A stretch of 64,000 nt of DNA from Anniella stebbinsi (GCA_029215795.1 JARDYH010000001.1:190905654-190969653), one strand, 5' to 3'. Shown: positions 1 to 12,750, counted from the first letter of the stretch. Numbers and translations: made by a program. Notes: a model not told the origin generated them from the letters alone.

Positions 1-903
1 GTCTTCTATGTTCTTAAGACACCAGGACCAAAATCACCATTCCCAAAATTGTTATCTAGGGGGTAAGTGGCTAATTTGCAAAACTCAGGGAATGCATGTT
101 CACATAAGAGTTGGTTGAATTTGACTAATGAGACTAATTTATCCAAAATCAAACATTCCTGTTTAACTGGATTGCGGGTTGGGCTAACTACCTGGGCTAA
201 AAAATGAAACCTCAGGTCAACTATGGAACATTCATATGGCTTTGAAGGTATGGGGCTAGCTCTAGAGTAGGTTTGCATCACAGTAACCTGAGGTCACACT
301 TTGTTTATATGAATACATTTGTCATGAAATAAGTGGCTCCTAGCTAGTCACCTAATTCCCTCAAAGGCCAGTCTGTGATGGGATCTCATTCTTTGGTAAG
401 TGTTTGTGATACAGAACAGTCATATTCAACATTTTCAGAGCCATGACCTTCCTTTAATCCGAATCTATAACATGGGACCCACTTTTAATGTACTACGTAT
501 ATTCTCCTTATTCCTTTTCTCACGTTTTTGGTTTTTTTTAATAACTCTCTTTCCTCTGAAACAAATTAAAATGGTGGTGGCACCACCATTGGCATGACCT
601 GCTTAAGGCAGGATGCAACTACTCATTTATAAACTGTGGCCTACCAATTGAAAACCAAAGTGAATATAGAAGTTGTCTGGGATAGGTTGTCTGGCATAAC
701 TGTTGTTTCTGTGTGATTATCATCAGGCAGATGTCCTGTAAAACATGTCTTCCACTTGTACGCAGCAGAACTCACTCTTTGCTGATTGTAATTCATCATT
801 TACTCTTTTTCCCACAACCCCAAATTGCTGCAAGCTGAAGTCCTTGTTTCTTTTAAATCAATAAGCTTTTGATCTTTGCTCTTTCCTGCGTAATCTAACT
901 TCA
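1..903. other. Intergenic, nothing recognised
   Basis: AT-rich, apparently single-copy sequence. No exon, RNA gene or repeat structure recognised. Confidence 0.6.
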
Positions 904-1489
904 GGAGCCGATCTACACGCTAGGTTTTTAACGTTTTATAAGGGTTATGAAAACTCTTTGGGCCACATGACGCACTCCCTTGAACATTGTATATCTGAGG
1001 TTTTTTTAAACTCACTTCAGTTATATACAACAGTTTCACTTTTAATAAATCATTTTAAGTAAAATAATGTGTCCTTCCTTACCATTTGTGATTCATGGGG
1101 GCAGTGCTTCGTTTACCGGCGCCCAAATGCTTAGCCATTGATTGGTGGGGAAGAAAGCGGGGCTAAGAAGGAAGTGGGCGAGTGAACTATAAACCACAAT
1201 TCTTAGCTCTATACTCGCTAGGGAATGACAGAGGAACAAAGGAGGAAGTGGGTGACTGAACTACAACGCCCACAATGCCTTAAGTCCTAAACTCATTGTA
1301 AAAACGAAAGAGAAAGAGCCAGAGCAGAAGAGTGTGTGATCGCACACACCGCTTTAAAGACTGAAGATTTTTTCTCCTGTAACATGAGTACTCAGTTATG
1401 TGGCCTAAGATGATTTAGAACGCACCTATTTGGAACGTTTTAAAATATTATTTAAAATGTTCCAAGGGACTGTGTAGATAGGCTCCAGG
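904..1489. mobile_element. 586-bp element with TIRs of the AAACGGTTT MITE family
   Basis: Inverted ends GGAGCCGATCTACAC (904) and GTGTAGATAGGCTCC (to 1489) match the 15469-15617 tips. The right subterminal part has a 32-base palindrome (about 1433-1464, GGAACGTTTTAAAATA and its inverse). The middle has an imperfect tandem pair starting GGAAGTGGGCGAGTGAACTA (about 1169) and GGAAGTGGGTGACTGAACTA (about 1243). It could be a longer, less deleted family member. ACTTCA occurs within 3 bases outside both ends. Confidence 0.65.
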
Positions 1490-2700
1490 ACTTCACACAG
1501 TACTAAAGCATTTTTCAGGGAATAAGAGAAAAATGAGTGTCAACTGGATGAATCATGTGGCCTCTAAATATTAATTAGAAGAGGATGATGCCCAGAGTCT
1601 TGATTGAAGGACACCCTTTTAAATCATATATGCAAGTGAGTAATAGGCTAGAGAAGTCCTGGGCAAAGATGTCAAGTACGCATTTAGTAAATGGCTCGCA
1701 ATGGTGAGTTGAACTGATTGAAGTTGCTTTTCCTCTTTTGGTTAATTTGGTGCTTAAGAGGGCTTCTGCCTTGTGTTACCTATTAAGTGTATCCTCATGG
1801 GTTATTTTTGTGCAGAAAAATAGGATGTCACAGTGTGGTTGCCAGTTTTCTGACTCCTGTGAAAGTTCTCTATTAAAAGAAATGTAAAATAAAATGAAGA
1901 GATTAATTCATGGAAAGGCTGCAACTAGAGTGTTGACAAAGAAGGTTTCTCTTCCCTCAGCCTGCTGAATCCTATCTGTCTTAATGACCTAGTTCTCACT
2001 GAGATGGCAAACTTAGGACAATACTGCTTCAAACTGCAGGTAGGGCTCACATGCAGGACTGCTCCTCCTCAGAGATGAAGATTCTAGCCTAGATTTCATT
2101 CTAACGTCTAGATTCCTATATGCAGGTCATTTTTGGTATATAGGGAAACTTGTAATCTGAAATCATACAGTCCACTCTAAAGGGTAGATGCTCCTAGCAC
2201 TACCAACCAAAACACATTGTGCAGTTATTGGGCATGTTCACACAACATGCTAACCCAAGATGGGTAACTAGCCACATATTGGGGGTTGTTTTACAAACAG
2301 CCCCAAGTACATGGCTGATGTGCCCGACAGATGATCAGGCACACGACCCACAGTGTGCTGGTTGTTTCCTACTCCACTCCATCTTGGTCCTGTGTGCGGT
2401 CCCCCCCCCCCCCCCCATTATCCCAGCGGACTTGGCTGCTGAACCCGCCAAGTCCCCTGTACCCACTCCAATCACAATCCTGGCCATGGTCCCTGAAATG
2501 GCGCTTTGATGGGGCTGTCAGTGGTCCCATCTTGGGCTCCCCATCCCTGCTCCTGCAATCCCAGTCGGGCCTTCCCCCCCTCATTAAAAAAAAACCAGTT
2601 AGCCCCCATTGCGCTGTAGTGCTATTGCAGCTAGATAGAGAGGCTTGGCTTAGAAAGGTTATCCACAGGAATCAAGGCCTTCCCCTGAACCTTAAGGGTT
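1490..2700. other. Intergenic, C16 tract
   Basis: A family B-like GTTCACACAACATGCTAACC lies near 2235 and a C16 run at 2401-2416. Otherwise nothing. Confidence 0.55.
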
Positions 2701-2892
2701 CCCTGCTTCAAAAAACCACTTACCCAAGGCCCCAGCAACTGTTTATCAGAGTCCCCCACACACTTCCCTGGTTTTTTATCCCTTGCGATTTAACTGCTCT
2801 TAAAGTAATAGGGTGCAAAAAATGTGAAGGCGTGTGGGGCACCCTGAAAAACAGTTGCTGGGGACTCGGGCAAGAGGGGATTTGAAGCAGGG
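2701..2892. repeat. 192-bp fold-back repeat
   Basis: Left arm CCCTGCTTCAAA, then CCCAGCAACTGTTT and CCCCACACAC. The right arm is its inverse: GTGTGGGGCACC, AACAGTTGCTGGGG and TTTGAAGCAGGG. The arms are about 90 bases each with scattered mismatches and a short centre near 2805. Open frames on both strands encode the same palindromic stretch, so they are not genes. Confidence 0.8.
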
Positions 2893-2941
2893 CACTGGTT
2901 TTCCATAGGGAAGTATCTACTCCCTTCACCAATTTATCTTT

Positions 2942-3925
2942 TTTAAAAAAATGCTTCAGGTTTATTTTATTTTATTAATTACATTTTTATACTGCCCATC
3001 AGCCAAGGTTCTCTGGGCAGTGCTCAATTAAAAACATAAAATACAAGAAATATAGATAGCTTGAAAAAGTTTTTTTTAAAAGGCAATATAAAACCAGATA
3101 AGTTAAAATCCAGGGAAAGTCTGTGAGAAAAGGTATGTTTTCAGGAGGTGTTTAAAAGATGTTACATTTCCTGCCTCCTGAACCGCATGAGGGAGGGTTT
3201 TCCAGCGGGTGGGTGCCTCTTAGGCCCACCACCGAGATTCTTCATGGTGACGTTCCGTTCGTTTTGGAATGGCCGGTAGGGCCTCCTCTGAGGATCGTAG
3301 TTGTTATCAGGGTGCATATAAGGGAAGGCGGTCTGCTAGGTATGCTGGTGTCAAGTTGTTTAGGGCTTTGCAGGATAACAGCATAACCTTGTATGTGGCT
3401 CGGTAGCTAACAGGCAGCCAGTGCAGTTCTTTTAACACAGGTTTTATATGAGCAGAGCTTGGTGTCCCCGTGAGCACCCTAGCTGCTGCATTCTGCACTA
3501 GCTGCAGCTCCCAAACTACACACTTGGGTAACTCCATATAGAATACATTGCAGTAGTCTAATGTGAGGTTACCAGTGCATGAATGACCATGGCTAGGCTA
3601 TCCCTATCCAGGAACAAGCATAGTTGGCATACCAGCCGAAGTTGATAACGGTGCTCTGGGCCACCGAGGTCACCTAGTGATGGATCCAGGAGCACCCCCA
3701 AACTATGGACCTGCTCCTTCATGGGGAGTACAACCCCATCCAGAAAGGCAAGCACCCCAATTCCCGGACCTGGAAACCACCAATCCACAAGGCCTCTGTC
3801 TTATCGGGATTCAGCTTCAGTTTGTTGGCCCTCATCCAAGCAATAACTGTATCCAGGCACTGGTTCAGAATGTGCATGGCCCCTACCGATTCTCCCAATG
3901 CTCTATTGCAATTCCTCTGGAGCGA
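2942..3925 (-). mobile_element. L2-type LINE 3' end with RT C-terminal remnant
   Basis: Antisense LINE. Reading frame 3307-3537 shows LQLVQNAAARVLTGTPSS and LKELHWLPVSYRATYKV, the conserved region after the RT core in L2-group elements. Frame 3558-3788 adds VHSLGVLLDPSLG and YLDRDSL-like residues upstream. The 3' UTR ends near 2942 in an A/T-rich tail. Broken by stops; inactive. Confidence 0.8.
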
Positions 3926-5457
3926 CTGTCAGCAATCAGGAGATGGCATTCCTTTTAAATTGCCCCACTAATCATCATAATAATAGTAGGAGATGAAGAA
4001 GACTAGTAATGCCTACAACACAGGATGACTACTACTCTTCAGTGTCAGAGGCAGTATGCCTATCTACACCAATTGCTGGGGAAATACTACTCATACTGAT
4101 AATTACTACTATTACTACTACTAACAACAACGATGATAATAGTAGTGGATGGGTGAGAAGGCTATTAATAGGGTCACTGTGTACTTGAAAAGTGTTTGGA
4201 GGACTGAACAGTTTGCCTTATTGTTCTGTTATGAAAGTATATTTGACAGTATATTTGCTCAATTTGTGCATTAACAAAGCAGTCATTTGCGGAAGAGAGA
4301 GAGAGAGATTTGAAGTCATCATGGGCATAAGCTGGCCTATAGTGAAGCTCTTGGCTGCTTTTTTGCTGAGCCATCTGGTCGAGCATTTTCTTCTGGCATG
4401 AGCAATGACTCACTAATAAAGTGCTGGTCAGTATCTATTTTTAAAAGCTATTATGTGTTTGATGTGCTAGATGTTTTGTGATTGGGCTGTTGTCTTCCTA
4501 AAGTGCCTAATGCTATTTCCATCAATACCTAAAAAGACCAATCCCGTCAGGGTAGGGCAAATGTTCATTCATTTCAGTGGGAGAAATGTAAGCATGTGGT
4601 CAACTCCGTTATGTAACCTAAAAATGCTCCACTTTTGCTGGATTATGTCTCAGCGCTAACTTTTTTCTCACATTCACTGGGGTGGGATTGCTATTGCACC
4701 CACTGCTCACAGCTCACAGCCTTTACACATTTAGCTGATGGAGTGTTTATTGCTCACAGGTGGACAAGTTGCAGGGCTCTGTGTATTGCACACACCTAGG
4801 CTCTGTTCAGACTTTAAACTAAATACACATAGCTCAGAAAGGAGCCAGCTGACACGATCCTGCTCCCTCCTCCACTTGTTCAGTGAGTATGTCATCCGAA
4901 AAGGCTTATAGCTCTCTATGTAGATGAAAATAGTTACCATTCCCATTTTCCCTAGTGATATAATTTCTGTATCTTAAAAGCTTGCATTCTCCTTCTGCAA
5001 AAGACGATGGTGGAGTAAAAGACGCCACCGTACCTCCTGTAGAATAGCCATGTCTTAAGTCACACAAACCATTTAAGCAGGGAATTCGTGCACTTAACCC
5101 AGTTAAGGCAGCAAACCAATGCACGCTTACCTGAGATTATACCCATCTGAACTCAGTGGAACTTACTTTTAGGTAGGCGTCCCAAAATACGTTTCACTGG
5201 GCTGAAACAACTGAAGTGATCATTTTTAAGAGAAGGGAGATCTGCGATGTGATCATAGCTTTTCCCTACTGCTAATGTATGTTAACAAAAGGACATTTCT
5301 ATACTACGTGGAAGTGAATTAAAAATCATTCTCTTTCCATGGAACGCTAGTCATAATATTTCTGTGACCAGTGACTAGGGATCTCTAATGGAGAATTTTC
5401 ACCATCCTTGCCCAATTATATTTCCTAGGATTATTTGAGAGGTAGACCTTCTCTACA
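3926..5457. other. Intergenic
   Basis: Low-complexity ACT/AAC/AAT stretch near 4085-4150 and a GCAATCCTA-family scrap at 5128-5180. No gene seen. Confidence 0.55.
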
Positions 5458-5700
5458 AGAGTGATTTATTGCACACTCACGATTGGCCACTCACAGAAGT
5501 TTGCACATCCTTTACATGATGCTATCAACCTCCAAGATGTCACCCAAGCTGGTAAACACATTTTTTTAAAAAAATGGAGATAATGAAGTATTTAAAATCA
5601 TCGTGGGATGAATTCTGCCACTAAATGGCACTGTTTCACTGAAATTTATGCAGAATTGCCCAGAGGGAAAGTTTTCCATTACAAATCACGTGGTCACTGT
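5458..5700 (+). repeat. Unclassified dispersed repeat, copy 1
   Basis: GAGTGATTTATTGCACACTC, GATTGGCCACTCAC, AAAGTTTTCCATTACAAATC and ACGTGGTC recur in order at 32568-32832. Family unknown to me; no coding. Confidence 0.6.
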
Positions 5701-6552
5701 TGGTCACCATCTAAAGGGTCCCGTAATGACCATGGAAAGATCTGAGAAAAAAAGGCTGGTAAGGAAGCATTTACCCCCCTTTATATAGAGAAGACCATGG
5801 TCACCCTGTTCAAATTATACTGTCCTGTAACTCTGCACCTTCCTTGCCTAGCCACAAGAAGTACCCCATTTCTCATACTCCATCTATGGTGTATGGATAT
5901 TTGAATGAGGTATATGTATGTAAAATCCAATGCACGTAAACCCAAATTGTGAGGTAGATTTCCTCACCATTACCAAAAACACAAAACAAAACCAGGAATC
6001 AACCACATGATTTGTGTCTATGCGTGTTGAATTTTATGGATAAACACCAAATAAGTTATGCCCACACATAGACATCCAGAGGTAATGGAGGACGGACAGG
6101 CAAGGCTGATTGGTGGGGTAAAAAGGCGTGATCTTCCTCCTCCACTACTTTTGGGAGAAGATAAAGGAGACAATAATCTGAACTATTCTTACTAAACAGG
6201 TATCAAACTGGTGTATGTGTAGCATATAAATTAAGTTATATTTGGCTGAAAACACATGCTGTGTTAGGGCACCTGCTAGGAGGAGGGAGGGAAAGAGACA
6301 CCCACCTACCCTGAACAGCTCAAAATGTAACAGGGAGGAGCAATCTATGAAGTTATCCCACTTGTACTTAAGAAAATCAGAATACATGAGTGGCTTTTTC
6401 TTAGCTTTGTGTGCTTCTGTGTTCTACAATCTGCCTGAAATTATTCATATGGGGAAGACTCAAGAACGGCTTTATATCATATGAAAAAGATAATGAGAAA
6501 AGAAAAGCAGACTTGAATGTTAGTTGTCCATCCATATTTGCATCCCCAGAAC
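5701..6552. other. Intergenic, nothing recognised
   Basis: Short open frames only, without homology. Confidence 0.55.
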
Positions 6553-6860
6553 CCTTTGTTTGTTTGTTTGTTTGTTTATTTATTACATTTCTATACAGTC
6601 CAACAGCTGATGCTCTCTGGGCAGTTCACAAAAATCAAAACCACAAAATACAGCAAAAAATACAATATAAAAATACAACAGTATAAAAGTGAAACCAGAG
6701 TAAAACCTAGCAGCAGTGCAGAGATTTAAAACACAATGGCATATTTAAAACAGCAGAGCTAAAACCTGGAATACCACAATGCTGAAAATGCTTGGGAAAA
6801 TAAAAAAAGGTGTTCACCTGGCGCTGGAATGAGCACAAGGCAGTTGGCTGGCGAACCTTT
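6553..6860 (-). mobile_element. L2-type LINE 3' UTR fragment
   Basis: Antisense copy starting with an AAAC/AAAT tail, seen as (GTTT)n then TATTTATTACA, followed by CTCTGGGCAGTTCACAAAAA and AAAACCTAGCAGCA, as in 57148-57320. Confidence 0.7.
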
Positions 6861-8218
6861 GTTGAATATCAAATTCCTATTAAAACACAACTGCCAGTTC
6901 AGATCCTGCCTACAACTAGATTCGTTTGCTTGTTTGTTTGTTTGTTTGCCCCCTGCTTGAATTGTGCTATCACTTTCAAAGAAAAAGGTTATTTAGAGAC
7001 TAAAGCTATCTGGAGTTCATTTAAACAGGATTGTCTTTGGTGTGTCTGAGAGCTTAAACTATCCTTTGCTGTCAAAATTAAATGACAGTTTAACAACCTT
7101 CAAACTGTGCACATAAGTGCACTGCCATTTCGGCTTTCTGAATTCACTTCCCCCCCCCCCCATCAAATTTTGGACTCCATATCAAATTAGAGCCATTAAT
7201 GACATAGCATTGATCTATAATGTGATTCTCCTACCCCTGTGTGACCCTTGGTCAATTTAAGATGCAGGGGTGTGAATAATGATGTGGACCACTGTAATGG
7301 GAGACACAATCCCATAGCTGTGGAAGTTGGGCACAGCTTGGCAGTTTGTCCTATTCTGTCCCGTAATACAACAAATGATTGCACATTTCCATCTCTCTTT
7401 ATAGTTCCTAAGGACAAAGAAAACTCTGCTGTATTGCCCTGCAGAAGCTCAGCCAGAAGAAGCTTTATTTCACAACGGATACGAGGCTAATTGGCACCGG
7501 GAACTGGTATTACAGGCCCTGTCCCAGAATGGCATCTCTCACAACAGGCCTTCAATCTCCTCAGCTCTCCCAGGTAATGCTTCCTGAGTGGGTTGGTCTC
7601 TTATGCGCCCTAGTCACAGACCACAGCAGTGTTAGTGAAGTATTGTGCCACCAATTTGCCAGCACAATGTTCAGCAGCACTGGAACTCGATTCAGACTGC
7701 AGCCACTCTAAGAAGCATATGGGTTAAATAAGCAAAGCTACAGAGCACGTTGTCGAGTTATATTTATTTACGTGAGGATGGGGAATATGTGAAATAGGGA
7801 AATGATCATACAAGAAACAAAATACATCCTTTTTACTTGTTCTGAATCTTATTTGCATGTCCTGGCTTATATAAATATGTCCTCCGTGACTCTTTCATTA
7901 GGAGTGAAAACACTGATTCACAGTCCTCTGTTTCATGCGCACGAGCTGGCTATTAATATGCTGCTCTCATTCAGGACCAAACTGGTGCACCATTTTTATT
8001 CCGTTGCAGCTGTAGCCATGCGTATGCTCACGCAATGATGTCTTCCCATTAAAAGGGCTTTGTTTCCCTCTATACATTTGACTGCGGGCATCCCAGATAG
8101 GTGGGCAAATGACTTCAAGCAGAACTTGCTACACTTACACTAGAGGAAAAGCATTTGCACAAATTGTTAATAAATCCTTTTCAATTTAAGTCAGTGGGGT
8201 GGGCTGCAGGCACTATCC
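6861..8218. other. Intergenic
   Basis: A (GTTT)n run near 6925 and a C11 run near 7150. The 73- and 80-codon frames at 7.2-7.5 kb overlap on opposite strands and show no family. Confidence 0.5.
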
Positions 8219-8388
8219 TAGAGTGACCAGATACAAAAGAGGGCAGGGCCCCTGCAGCTTTAACTGTTGTGATGAAGAGGGAATTTCACCAGGGACGAAT
8301 TGCATACAAATGACACCGGCTGAAATTCCCTTTTCTCTACAACTGTTAAAGTTACACGAGTCCTGTCCTCCTTTTCATTGTCAGCCTA
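8219..8388. mobile_element. TAGRSTGACC MITE, single 170-bp unit
   Basis: Ends TAGAGTGACCAG and inverted TGTCAGCCTA, with AAGAGGGCAGG and CTGTCCTCCTTTTC inside them and arms rich in CTTTAACTGTTGT and ACAACTGTTAAAG. Same unit as each half of 15787-16103. No flanking duplication recognised. Confidence 0.75.
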
Positions 8389-8429
8389 GTTTAAGTGGCT
8401 TTGCAGGATCCTCGTACATTTATTTGCCT

Positions 8430-8535
8430 TATTCTGAGTCCACCCATTGGCCCATCTAGTCCAATCCTGTCCACTTGGATTGGCAGAGGCTTTCTTAGCC
8501 CTTCTACCTGAGCCTCCTTTAACCAGAGCTGAGAA
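8430..8535 (-). repeat. tRNA-derived SINE fragment
   Basis: CCATTGGCCCATCTAGTCCA, TGGATTGGCAGAGGCTTTC and CTACCTGAGCCTCCTT match the body of the reptile SINE at 53209-53395, but the tRNA head is missing. Confidence 0.5.
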
Positions 8536-9454
8536 AGACTGAATGAATCTGAAATGTTCTGTCCGTAAACAAACCTAGACAGATTTTTAAAAAACTTTTG
8601 ATTAAAACGAAAAAAACAAAACAAGGGGTAAGACTAGGGTTTCCACCCTTCGATTTGCTTATTTTTATTTATTTTAGCTGCATTGTATGCCTTACAGGGA
8701 TACAGGTTTTGCGATGGGCCAGGGCTACCCCCAGACTCCCTCCCTCTTACCCCGTCACCATCCTGCCCAAACCACCTCCAGACCCTGAAGTACCCAAACC
8801 TTTGAAGTACCACTGAGCTATGCAACCCTTCCCAATTCCTTCCTTCTACTATAATTTAATGGTTAACATTTTCTGCATCCTTTCATCTGACCTTATCAGT
8901 TCAGATTTTAAAAAAAGAATTGTAAGGGTTTCTCTGCATACTGAATCTCACTTCAGTTACATTGGACTTTGTAAATCTACATGAGCTTTACAATGAAAAT
9001 CCAAACTGATATATTGAAGGAACAATGTAGAAAACTATCGAGTGGTAAGTGAAACAATGGAAACCATTATTATTATTAGTTGACCTTTGGGTGGGATATG
9101 AAGAAATATTATTAGAAAGTAATGCTTGAAATTAGTTCTGTGTGACTAGTTTAAAAGCCTTTTTTCTCCATGAATTTTTGCTCATTTTAGAATATCTTTA
9201 ATTATTATTATTTTTAGCAATAGGGTAAAAAGGGATTCCATGATCCATTCTCCACCCTGTTCCGGCAACTCCCTGCCCAAACATTTGTGTGATGCCACCA
9301 TTGTCTCCCCTGCTGCTGCAAATCCTTCAAACTCAACTTTTTCATGAAGCCTCTAGTATAACCCTACTGTTCCCACCCCATATTGAAACAAGGGCTGTAA
9401 TCCTATCTATATAAAGTACCTGGAAGTAAGCCCCATTGGACCCAGAGGCACTTA

Positions 9455-9590
9455 AAGTGATGCATATTGGGGCAAAAATCCTAACTTTAAAACTTAAGAG
9501 CATAAGAAGAGCTGTGCTGGATCAGACCAAGGGTCCATCTAGTCCAGCATTCTCTTCACACGGTGGCTGGACGTGTTTCGGCCAGTGTGG
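9455..9590 (+). repeat. CR1 scrap joined to GATCAGACC repeat
   Basis: AAAGTGATGCATATTGGGGC matches the CR1 copy at about 47093. It ends near 9487, where GAGCATAAGAAGAGCTGTGC and GGATCAGACCAAGGG start the other repeat. CGTGTTTCGGCC and CCTTCTTCAGGGGG follow. Confidence 0.6.
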
Positions 9591-10047
9591 TTTTTGAAAA
9601 GGCCTTCTTCAGGGGGCTACAACATTAAGAATACAATACATTATGTTTGAAGGGATAACACATAATATAAATATAACTGTATAAAGATAAATTGGGAACA
9701 TTGCCTCAAAAGGCCTATACTCATGTGTAGGTTTCTTAAAAACTGTTTCAATATTATATCTTACATTATAAAGGCTCTGGGGCCTATATATGTTGTACAC
9801 CATAAAACGTATACAACATTTCCTAGTATAAAAATATTTGTATCAAAGGTTTAATATATAAGTTCTTACTTTGTTGGAGAAGTCTGCAGAAAACTCTAAA
9901 CAAAAGGATAGTCACTTATTGCATTCTCTGGCAACTAAGAAAAAGAAATCAATCTAGAACCCTGTTTTTTATACTCCTACTTTTTCTTTATCGTTGCATC
10001 ATTTTCTGTGTATTTTTTAAAGAGCACTTTTTTTGCAGGTGTTTCTG

Positions 10048-10235
10048 TGTGGAGAACATCAGAAGAGCCCTGAGGCTGGATCAGGCCAAGGGTCTATCTA
10101 GTCCAGCATTCTGTTCACACGGTGGCCGACCAGCTGTCGACCAGGGGGCCACAAGCAGGACACGGGTGCAACAGTAGCCTCCCTGGTGTATATATCCATC
10201 TCAGCAGGTGTTTGGTGGTGGTGGGGGGGGGGCAA
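10048..10235 (+). repeat. GATCAGACC repeat
   Basis: GAACATCAGAAGAGCCCTGA, GGATCAGGCCAAGGGTC, CTAGTCCAGCATTCTG and GGGGGCCACAAGCAGGACAC, as in 45405-45510. A G9 tract lies near 10222. Confidence 0.65.
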
Positions 10236-10561
10236 TCCAACTGGAGCTGGCCCAGTTCCTGTCTCCCTCTCTCCTTCTTCCTGATGACATGTCTAGACAA
10301 TAGCATGCAGCTAGGCCAGCTCTGAAGAACTTGTGCATGTGCCCTCCTCATTACAAACATACAGAATTTAGGGAGGCTTTCATCACCTTGGCTAGTCACA
10401 AGTTGTGCATGCCTGCCTTTAATTTTTCACACAATAGTATGCAGGTTCCTTTTTCATCAAGCTGCTAGAGCCTTTCCAAAGCAAGGTGCTGTCACATCAC
10501 AACACCCTTGGTATTCTCAAAAATCTTGTAAACAAAAGTAGGTCACTGTACTGTTCTCATC

Positions 10562-10747
10562 AGGCCTGACTCAGACAATATGACAGTTAAGTGTTTTGAG
10601 CTAATCCTGCTGCCCTAGCAGATCATGAGTAGGGCGTTTTCCCTAACCATGGTGGCTACATAACCACAGTTTAACCACCCTTACTAACCACATGCTGCAA
10701 AAGGGTTAGCAACCCTAACCATGGCTTAGCGTGTTGTCTGTCAGGCC
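10562..10747. mobile_element. MITE family B (GTTCAGACAAC type)
   Basis: Ends GGCCTGACTCAGACAATAT and inverted GCGTGTTGTCTGTCAGGCC, with TAACCATGG and CCATGGTGG repeated inside. Related to 29067-29142, 40803-40860 and the outer ends at 52268-53192. Confidence 0.6.
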
Positions 10748-10989
10748 ACTATGGTTAACCTCATGGTTAACCAAGCACTGCCACACAGCTGCCATTACAG
10801 GAGTGCCATCTTCTTAGGGTCTTAGGCCCTCATAAGCTCCAGCCTGATGTGTAGATGATTTTGAGTTTGTCTATTTTGGCTCTTTTATTTTAAATAATAG
10901 ATTTATATAATTTTAAAACCATCAGCCCTTTGTGCTGGGTGGGAAATGGTATAAATTAAACCAAATTAAGAATACTTTGGATTTTTATA

Positions 10990-11207
10990 CCTCTTTTTAG
11001 TATCTAAAGGATTTTACAGATATCTCATAATCCTAGCAGGAACTCTGTCAGGTAGGTCACTATTATTATCCCCAAATTGTAGAAGGGTTAGGGGAAGAGG
11101 CTGAGGTTGAGAGAATAGTGGCTTACCGAAGTGAATTTATGACAGAGGTAAAATTTGAACCCAAGACTTCTGGATGCCAGGCTCAATCTCTTAGCCCAAT
11201 ACTTCAT
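10990..11207 (+). repeat. MIR-like CORE-SINE relic
   Basis: ACTATTATTATCCCCAAATT, GAGGCTGAGG, GTGGCTTACCGAAGTG and TTTGAACCCAAGACTTCTGG follow the order of vertebrate MIR-type SINEs. Ancient and diverged. Confidence 0.5.
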
Positions 11208-11989
11208 CAGTTGTCAATAATAATACTTGTAATTATGTTTATCGATAATAATCATCTATACTTAAGTATAATATATATAAATTATTATTTTAAGCTTCTG
11301 GGTGTATTCACAACAAAAGGTACTCCTGAAGATATCTGATTTCTTGGAATGTCCCTTGCAGTTTTTGAGGCTCTAAAGTCCCAGCATTAATATCCAGGCT
11401 ATGCTTGAGCAGTACAGGTGATAGATTTACTTGTCTACCTTTCCTGGCAGTCTATTTATCTCCTAACCAGCTGCATCACAGTTGTCTTTGTTTTATAGTT
11501 ATGAATAATGTCTGTGATAAGGGAACTCCAAAAGTCAGGCAAGTTTGTTTTTCTTTCTCTAGACCAGTTTCTTTCTGATGTTTCAGTGGGATGAGTTATG
11601 CTCATTGGCTTATTGCTTCTGTCCCTGACACTCAAGCTTGTGAGTTAATTAGTAAAGGAAATTGGATCAAAGTGAAGCATCCACAGCGCATTTCAATTGT
11701 TGCCAGCACAAGTTACAAGGAACCAAGAGTTGCATTTCACCAATGATTTAGCAAAAGGATAGACTCAAAGGTACGTCAGTCCTTGTTTGTAACATCACAT
11801 TTAAATTAATAATAAACAGTCATTCAAAGATCACAAATTATTATACGAAACCATGGTTTAGAAGTCAACAGGTTATTTTCAATTCCCTCCTGAAAAAATG
11901 TTAACTGCATGAGATTTAGTTTAATGATCTGCATACATCTTACTGTCACATTGGCACATTTTTCATAGTTGCTAAGCAGATTTCAGTTC

Positions 11990-12141
11990 AGGCATGAGTA
12001 TCTCCCCTATGCCTTTTGAAGTGAGGACAGCTGCAAAATATTCATTCAGCTTCTCTGCAATATCCTTATCCACCTTAGGCATTCTTTTAACGTCCTTGTC
12101 ATTCAATGGTCCAGCCGCCTCCTTAGGTGGTTTCAATTGAA
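11990..12141 (-). mobile_element. CR1-group LINE ORF2 fragment
   Basis: The minus strand reads an uninterrupted 50-residue stretch with EAAGPLNDKD, KDIAEKLNEYFAAVL and TSKGIGEI. This matches the CR1-type segment just before the RT (pattern VGPL...A..LN.FFASVF). Ends are undefined. Confidence 0.7.
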
Positions 12142-12585
12142 ATCTGTTTACAAAGGTAACTTTAATTATACTAGAGATAAAGCATGCAATGGGAGTCTGG
12201 ATGCGACCAACAGCAATAATAAACCATAAAGAAGTTCCATATAAAGTGTGAGAAATAATAATAAAAAATGTCTTAAGCTTATTTCATCCAGCAATTTCTT
12301 ATAACTCATCTTTATGATTTACTACTTTGATATCCCACCTTTCTTCTGTGATGATGCAGACATGAGGTTCCCAGTCAACCTCCCAATCAGATGCTGAACA
12401 GACCCAGGTTATTTCAGAGAATAGGCCAGGTCAGAATGGATGTCTAACAGACGTATTGCCAAGAACAATCTAGAACAGCAGCATAGCTGACTGCCTCAGT
12501 TTGGAGGCAGTGCCACCTATAGTTCGAATAGTAATATAACAATTAAACTCCCTCCCACACCATGCCTGCTTAGCTTCAGCTAGAC

Positions 12586-12750
12586 CAGTGGTCTTCAACT
12601 GGTGGGTTGCAACCCAAAAATGGGTTGCAAGGTCAGTCCAGATGGGTCATGGCAAAGCTGTTGCCACCATGTTGGGCAATTGTGAAAGTGGGTCCCATGT
12701 TGCAGGTTGGGAGTCCGAGGTGGGTCAGCTGGACCAGCTGAAGACCACTG
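12586..12750. mobile_element. hAT-type MITE with 8-bp duplication
   Basis: 165 bases with ends CAGTGGTCTTCAACTGG and CCAGCTGAAGACCACTG in inverted sense. The flanks AGCTAGAC (12578-12585) and AGCTAGAT (12751-12758) are an 8-bp duplication with one mismatch. The 8-bp size and CAGTGG tip fit hAT. Confidence 0.85.

Noticed and set aside
2331..2932. Overlapping open frames on both strands with similar peptides
   Set aside because: They are produced by the fold-back repeat at 2701-2892 and are not independent genes.
7196..7490. Opposed frames of 73 and 80 codons
   Set aside because: No homology, no splice sites in a gene context, and mutual overlap.
8700..8822. tRNA-SINE head suggested by CCACTGAGCTATG
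   Set aside because: The match is about 13 bases, and the rest of the region does not follow the SINE.
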